From contig CAJQNK010000270.1 in NCBI GenBank assembly GCA_905479655.1, positions 1 to 38,449 on the forward strand: 38,449 nucleotides of DNA, written 5' to 3'. This DNA comes from an uncultured bacterium. Its GTDB lineage: Bacteria; Acidobacteriota; Thermoanaerobaculia; Multivoradales; JAHEKO01. Position 1 is the stretch's first letter. Each line of letters begins with the position of its first letter. Of the stretch, positions 35,222-38,449 are shown in pieces. A program made the position numbers and the translations under genes. The notes under the pieces were generated by a model. The model saw only the letters and a list, made by a program, of their open reading frames with translations. It had not been told where the DNA came from and did not search any database.

Positions 35222-36991
35222 TCAACGGCTCCGCGAGGTGGCCGTCGGACGCGAGGCGGGTCGTCGAACCCAGTGGGCAGCCGCCATGATGGCGACGCCC
35301 AGGAAGGCCAGCGAGACGAAGAGCGTCAGCGGCCTGCCGGCCGGCAGATCCTCCAGGAGGACCTTGAGCCCAGCCAGCGCGAGGAGCGGATAGGCCAGCC
35401 AGGCCGCCTCTTCGAGACGGTCGCGCCGTGAGAGCAGCGCCAGGACCACGGCGGTCGTGGCGAGCACGGCGGTCCGGAGGGAGGCGAGGGCTCCGGCGTC
35501 GAACGTCTCGCCACCGCCGGCGACGAGCGGAGCCAGGACCCAGACGAACGAGCCGGCGGCAGCGAGGGCCGTGGCGAGGAGGAGACCCGCCCGGGGCACG
35601 AGGGCGAGCCGGCCCCAACTGCGCGAAGTGCGCGCGGTCGGAATGACCAGACAGATGATGCCGGCGACGAGCACGGCGGCCTGGCTCGGGGTGACCGGCG
35701 CCCAGGTGGGGGGCTGGGGCCGGACGAGGGCGTCCCAGACCGTTGCGACGAGCCCGGACGTCGCGAGGGCCGCCAACACGTACAGGGCGCTGTGGACGCC
35801 GAGAGTGACGCGAGCGAAGAGACCGCTCCACCAGGCGCTGGCGATGGCCAGGACGGCGAAGGCGATGGCGGCGGCGGTGCGCGGGAGGATCAGCAGGCTC
35901 CCCGACGCCAGAAGGACGAACCCCAGGGTGGTGTAGAAGAAGAAGTTGCGCCGTCGCTCGAAGCGGACGGTGGGCGCGAAGGCCACGGCGTAGGCAGCGA
36001 GGCCCAGTGCGGCTCCGGCGCTTCCCAGGAGCCAGGTTCCCCAGCCGGCGTGGCGACTCACGAGGACCGCGCCGCCGAAGCCCAGGATCAAGGCCAGCAG
36101 GGCCTGCACGGCCTCGAGAGCGTCGATCGTGTGCTTCTGCAGCAGGGTTCTCACCCCGAAGATCCCCAGGGTGCCGGCGAAGGCGACGAGGAGCAGAGTC
36201 GCGGACTGGAGCGGCGTCCCCTCGAGTCGACCGGTGAGCGAGCCCGCCACGACCAGCGCGAGACCGAGGTCCATCGAACAGGAGGCGACCCATGGGAGGA
36301 CCCGCCAGTGCCGGTCGTAGGAGACCCAGATCGCGGCGAGGCAGACGACCGCCACCGCAGCCGCCATCGGCACGGGTTGGCGCAGGGCTCGCACGAGCGC
36401 GAAGGCGACCATCGTCGCGCCCAGGGTCGCCATCCAGACGGGCGTGCGGAGACCGTGCCTGGCCCCGAGACCGATGCCGAGCATACCGACCACGGCCAGG
36501 CCGACGGCGGCACCGAGGGCGCCGACGAGGGAGAACCGGGTCGCCGCCTCCCAGAGGAGGGGGAAGACGATCAGGAGCGAGCTGGCGCAGTGGAAAGAGC
36601 CGCTCGTCGCGGCCCCCTTGCGCATCGCCCGGTCGCCTGCCGCGATCCAGGTCAGAGCGTAGGCGAGACCGAGCGCCACGCCCACGGGGTCGGGTAGAGC
36701 CCCCAGCTCGGTCACGGCGCGCAGCAGGTAGGCGCCGCCGAAGACGAGGAGGGTCCTTCCCACCAGGGGCACGACGCTCTCGGTGGCTCCCGGCTCGTCG
36801 GTCTTGGGGCGGGCCCCGAGGAGACCGCCGAGCCCGAGGTCGAGCTCCGGTTCATCGACCGCCGGCGTCACGCCGAGATCGTCCGCAGCCTCGAGCTGCC
36901 GAAGACGCCCGCCGACATCCGACAGCTCCGCGCGGAGCTTGCTCAGCTCCTGCTCCAGATGGTCCAAGCGCCGTTCCACCGTCACCTCCAT
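35222..36991 (-). CDS. DUF2339-type multi-spanning membrane protein
   Basis: This encodes 589 residues from the Met before a coiled coil (VERRLDHLEQELSKLRAELSD region, residues 5-40), a short linker and then about 18-20 hydrophobic spans in Ala/Leu/Val-rich blocks. The N-terminal coiled coil plus many spans, with GRTLLVFGGAYLLRAV opening the membrane part, is typical of DUF2339 proteins, whose function is unknown. The frame stays open upstream, with Pro-rich translation; a Met at 37030 is a second possible start. The gene is divergent from the XRE regulator. Confidence 0.7.
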   Translation of the reverse strand: MEVTVERRLDHLEQELSKLRAELSDVGGRLRQLEAADDLGVTPAVDEPELDLGLGGLLGARPKTDEPGATESVVPLVGRTLLVFGGAYLLRAVTELGALPDPVGVALGLAYALTWIAAGDRAMRKGAATSGSFHCASSLLIVFPLLWEAATRFSLVGALGAAVGLAVVGMLGIGLGARHGLRTPVWMATLGATMVAFALVRALRQPVPMAAAVAVVCLAAIWVSYDRHWRVLPWVASCSMDLGLALVVAGSLTGRLEGTPLQSATLLLVAFAGTLGIFGVRTLLQKHTIDALEAVQALLALILGFGGAVLVSRHAGWGTWLLGSAGAALGLAAYAVAFAPTVRFERRRNFFFYTTLGFVLLASGSLLILPRTAAAIAFAVLAIASAWWSGLFARVTLGVHSALYVLAALATSGLVATVWDALVRPQPPTWAPVTPSQAAVLVAGIICLVIPTARTSRSWGRLALVPRAGLLLATALAAAGSFVWVLAPLVAGGGETFDAGALASLRTAVLATTAVVLALLSRRDRLEEAAWLAYPLLALAGLKVLLEDLPAGRPLTLFVSLAFLGVAIMAAAHWVRRPASRPTATSRSR

Positions 36992-37240
36992 CTCCCCGGT
37001 CCCCGGGGACGGTCGATCCAAGGGATGCATCTCTGATAGCGCATTCGGAGGGCGACCACCACACCCCGTGAGGTGGGGAGGCGGGTCCGGAGGCGCGGCA
37101 GTCGGCCTCTCGGTAGCTCCTGGCGAGGTTCGCGTCGCTTCGCCGCGAGGCCCGCGGCTCAGTCCCGGTACCTCGGCGGCCGACCCCAGGGGATGCACTT
37201 GCGGGAGCGGCTCGGGAGAGTCTGCTGGCGGGTCGGCATG

Positions 37241-37335
37241 ATTCGGCAAGATAGTCACCTAGCGACTCGAAGTCAAGCCTATTCGGAGATCTTGATTCGT
37301 ATTCGGTTTGCAACGAGTCGGAAACGTGCTAGGCT
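37241..37335 (+). promoter_or_regulatory. Promoter and repeated ATTCGG boxes before the XRE gene
   Basis: ATTCGG occurs at 37241-37246, 37281-37286 and 37301-37306, 40 and 20 bases apart, so all lie on nearly the same face of the helix. A -35-like ttgcaa (37308-37313) and -10-like taggct (37330-37335), 16 bases apart, end ten bases before the ATG. The boxes may be operator sites for the regulator itself or for the divergent membrane gene. Confidence 0.4.
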
Positions 37336-37345
37336 GGGCGTCGTC

Positions 37346-37780
37346 ATGGAAAGTTCGAACGACGGTCGCCGTTTCGTGGAGGACCTCCAACGGGGTCTCG
37401 AGGAGCTACGCCGCCGGGCCCGCCTCAGTCAGGGCGCTCTCGCGGCGAGGATGGGGGTTTCCCAGTCCACCGTCAGCAAGATGGCCAGGGGCCGCTCGCT
37501 GACCGGTGAGAATCTGGGCCTGTGGCTGGGCGCCCTCGACACGGATCTGTTCGGTCTCGCCGGGGCCGTGGCGGGCGGGACCGATCGCCGGCACGATCGC
37601 CTCGGCCGGGCCGCCGAGACCCTCGGACGTGGCGCCCCCTGGGAAGCGGTAGGGGGGCGACGGCTCTCGCAAGGCGACTTCGAGGAGCTGCTCCTGCTTC
37701 TGAGGACGATGGTCCAGCGGGCGGTGGCCACCGAGTTGCGAGGCTCAAGGGACGCGAGGGGTGAGCGCGGTACCGGCTGA
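37346..37780 (+). CDS. XRE-type HTH transcription regulator
   Basis: This 144-residue protein has a helix-turn-helix at about residues 22-60 (LSQGALAARMGVSQSTVSKM), the classic SQxxLAxxxGVSQSxVSKxxxG order, with a following helix ENLGLWLGALD. The C-terminal 70 residues are charged and helical and hold no known sensor domain. It probably binds the repeated boxes in its own promoter region. It has a -10 box close to its ATG and no ribosome site, again suggesting a nearly leaderless message. Confidence 0.8.
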   Translation: MESSNDGRRFVEDLQRGLEELRRRARLSQGALAARMGVSQSTVSKMARGRSLTGENLGLWLGALDTDLFGLAGAVAGGTDRRHDRLGRAAETLGRGAPWEAVGGRRLSQGDFEELLLLLRTMVQRAVATELRGSRDARGERGTG

Positions 37781-37960
37781 GCCGAGGGACCGGTGCTCCG
37801 GGCTCTTCCGATCCGGGAGCTGAAGTCCACCGGAACGCGGCTCTTTCGCTGCACCCCTCCGACGCGGTACTCTCTGTACGCTGCGGCGGTCTACCGCACG
37901 GCACCAGCGCCTTCCATCCGTGTCGAACCGGGCTTCGGCCCCTGGACTTGGAGGTGTTGC

Positions 37961-38143
37961 ATGTCGTCCCGTCCCGCCCCCGCCGTCTCGTCGGAAGAGT
38001 CCCGCTCACCGCGGACCGTCCCTCCGAGCTCCAATGCGTGCCCCGTCCGTCTGGCGAGCGGGGAGGCCTGCGGTCGCCCCGCCCGCACCTGGGTCGAGGG
38101 ACAGCCACGGTGCCTCGATCACGATCCGGGGCCGGGCTGCTAG
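37961..38143 (+). CDS. Small Cys/His protein, copy 2
   Basis: This 60-residue protein has a Ser/Pro-rich N-terminal half and then ACPVRLASGEACGRPAR, and finally EGQPRCLDHDPG before a terminal Cys. Order and spacing of Cys and His resemble the protein at 31442-31651 (C-x(n)-RL, CG, EG-x-x-x-C-x-x-H), so both may be one-zinc ribbons of one family. A ggagg site lies six bases before the ATG. Its stop codon sits inside the left terminal inverted repeat of the repeat copy that follows. Confidence 0.55.
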   Translation: MSSRPAPAVSSEESRSPRTVPPSSNACPVRLASGEACGRPARTWVEGQPRCLDHDPGPGC

Positions 38144-38308
38144 GAGCCTGCGCGGCAGAAGATCACCCTACCGCGGAGGCGGTGTCGCCGGCCCAGATCC
38201 GTCCGGATCCTCGGCCCGTAGACCCACTACGCACCTCGAATCCGAACGAATCTGGACTCGCCGCTCCACTCCCACGCCTACGGCCACTCCCACCGCGCAG
38301 GCTCCTAG
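38140..38308. repeat. Dispersed repeat, copy 2, with 16-bp terminal inverted repeats
   Basis: 38140-38155 (ctaggagcctgcgcgg) is the exact reverse complement of 38293-38308. Just outside, gggctg (38134-38139) pairs with cagccc (38311-38316) after a two-base bulge. The interior (38151-38306) matches 14253-14408 closely. It contains the small hairpin cgtagacccactacg. The size (169 bp), the ends and the second copy suggest a non-coding mobile repeat similar to a MITE, although no target-site duplication is seen. It could also be a repeated structured RNA. Beyond it to 38449 I see no gene. Confidence 0.8.
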
Positions 38309-38449
38309 AGCAGCCCGTGGTGAAAGGCGAGACACGCTACGAGCGGCCCTCTTCTCCGGACTCTTCGTTGGGAATCCTCCCCGATTCACCGAATCGAGTG
38401 CGGATTCCCGCCTTGATTCCGAAGAAGATTGCGCGCTCTCGCTCGCGCC

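Overview
The window is G+C-rich DNA from a Gram-negative bacterium: it encodes an outer-membrane beta-barrel, lipoprotein and Tat-type signals, and periplasmic multiheme cytochromes. FG-GAP proteins, lipoprotein sulfatase-like enzymes, amylosucrase, a lysine-ketoglutarate reductase-like protein and start codons lying just behind -10-like boxes would fit Acidobacteriota or a related deep lineage, but no marker gene settles this. One protein is very probably a selenoprotein, so the organism should have selenocysteine machinery elsewhere.

Layout. 1-4.5 kb: two tRNA 3'-end fragments with an identical 30-base tail exactly 3,600 bases apart, enclosing a 5'-truncated cytochrome c and two secreted proteins that share a four-cysteine domain, followed by a monooxygenase remnant. 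4.5-9 kb: an ABC exporter, a lysine-ketoglutarate reductase-like dehydrogenase and two overlapping CBS-domain genes. 9-14.2 kb: a hybrid histidine kinase, a cupin and amylosucrase. 14.2-17.9 kb: a dispersed repeat, a sulfatase-like gene and an acyl-CoA synthetase that are both cut off at the same point, an MFS transporter and a NUDIX remnant. 17.9-20.1 kb: a two-gene unit with an amidoligase-like protein. 20.3-21.6 kb: a block of gene remnants. 21.6-30 kb: SGNH hydrolase, DUF2238-like membrane protein, S10 peptidase, a coupled PH-domain pair, a full-length sulfatase-like lipoprotein, a selenocysteine peroxiredoxin-like protein and an outer-membrane barrel. 30-31 kb: a frameshifted serine hydrolase. 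31.4-35.1 kb: a small Cys/His protein, then Rieske, cytochrome b6/IV fusion and an 11-heme cytochrome c, a quinol-oxidising complex. 35.2-38.4 kb: a DUF2339 membrane protein divergent from an XRE regulator, a second small Cys/His protein, and a second copy of the dispersed repeat, here with terminal inverted repeats.

The strongest candidates for something new are the selenoprotein (UGA at position 80 in a U-x-x-C motif, with a hairpin placed as bacterial SECIS elements are), the amidoligase-like cassette, the b6-type complex with an 11-heme cytochrome, and the terminal-inverted-repeat element. The window is also rich in gene debris (at least seven truncated or frameshifted genes). That suggests either an actively decaying genome section or, in part, assembly errors; the two cannot be separated from the sequence alone.
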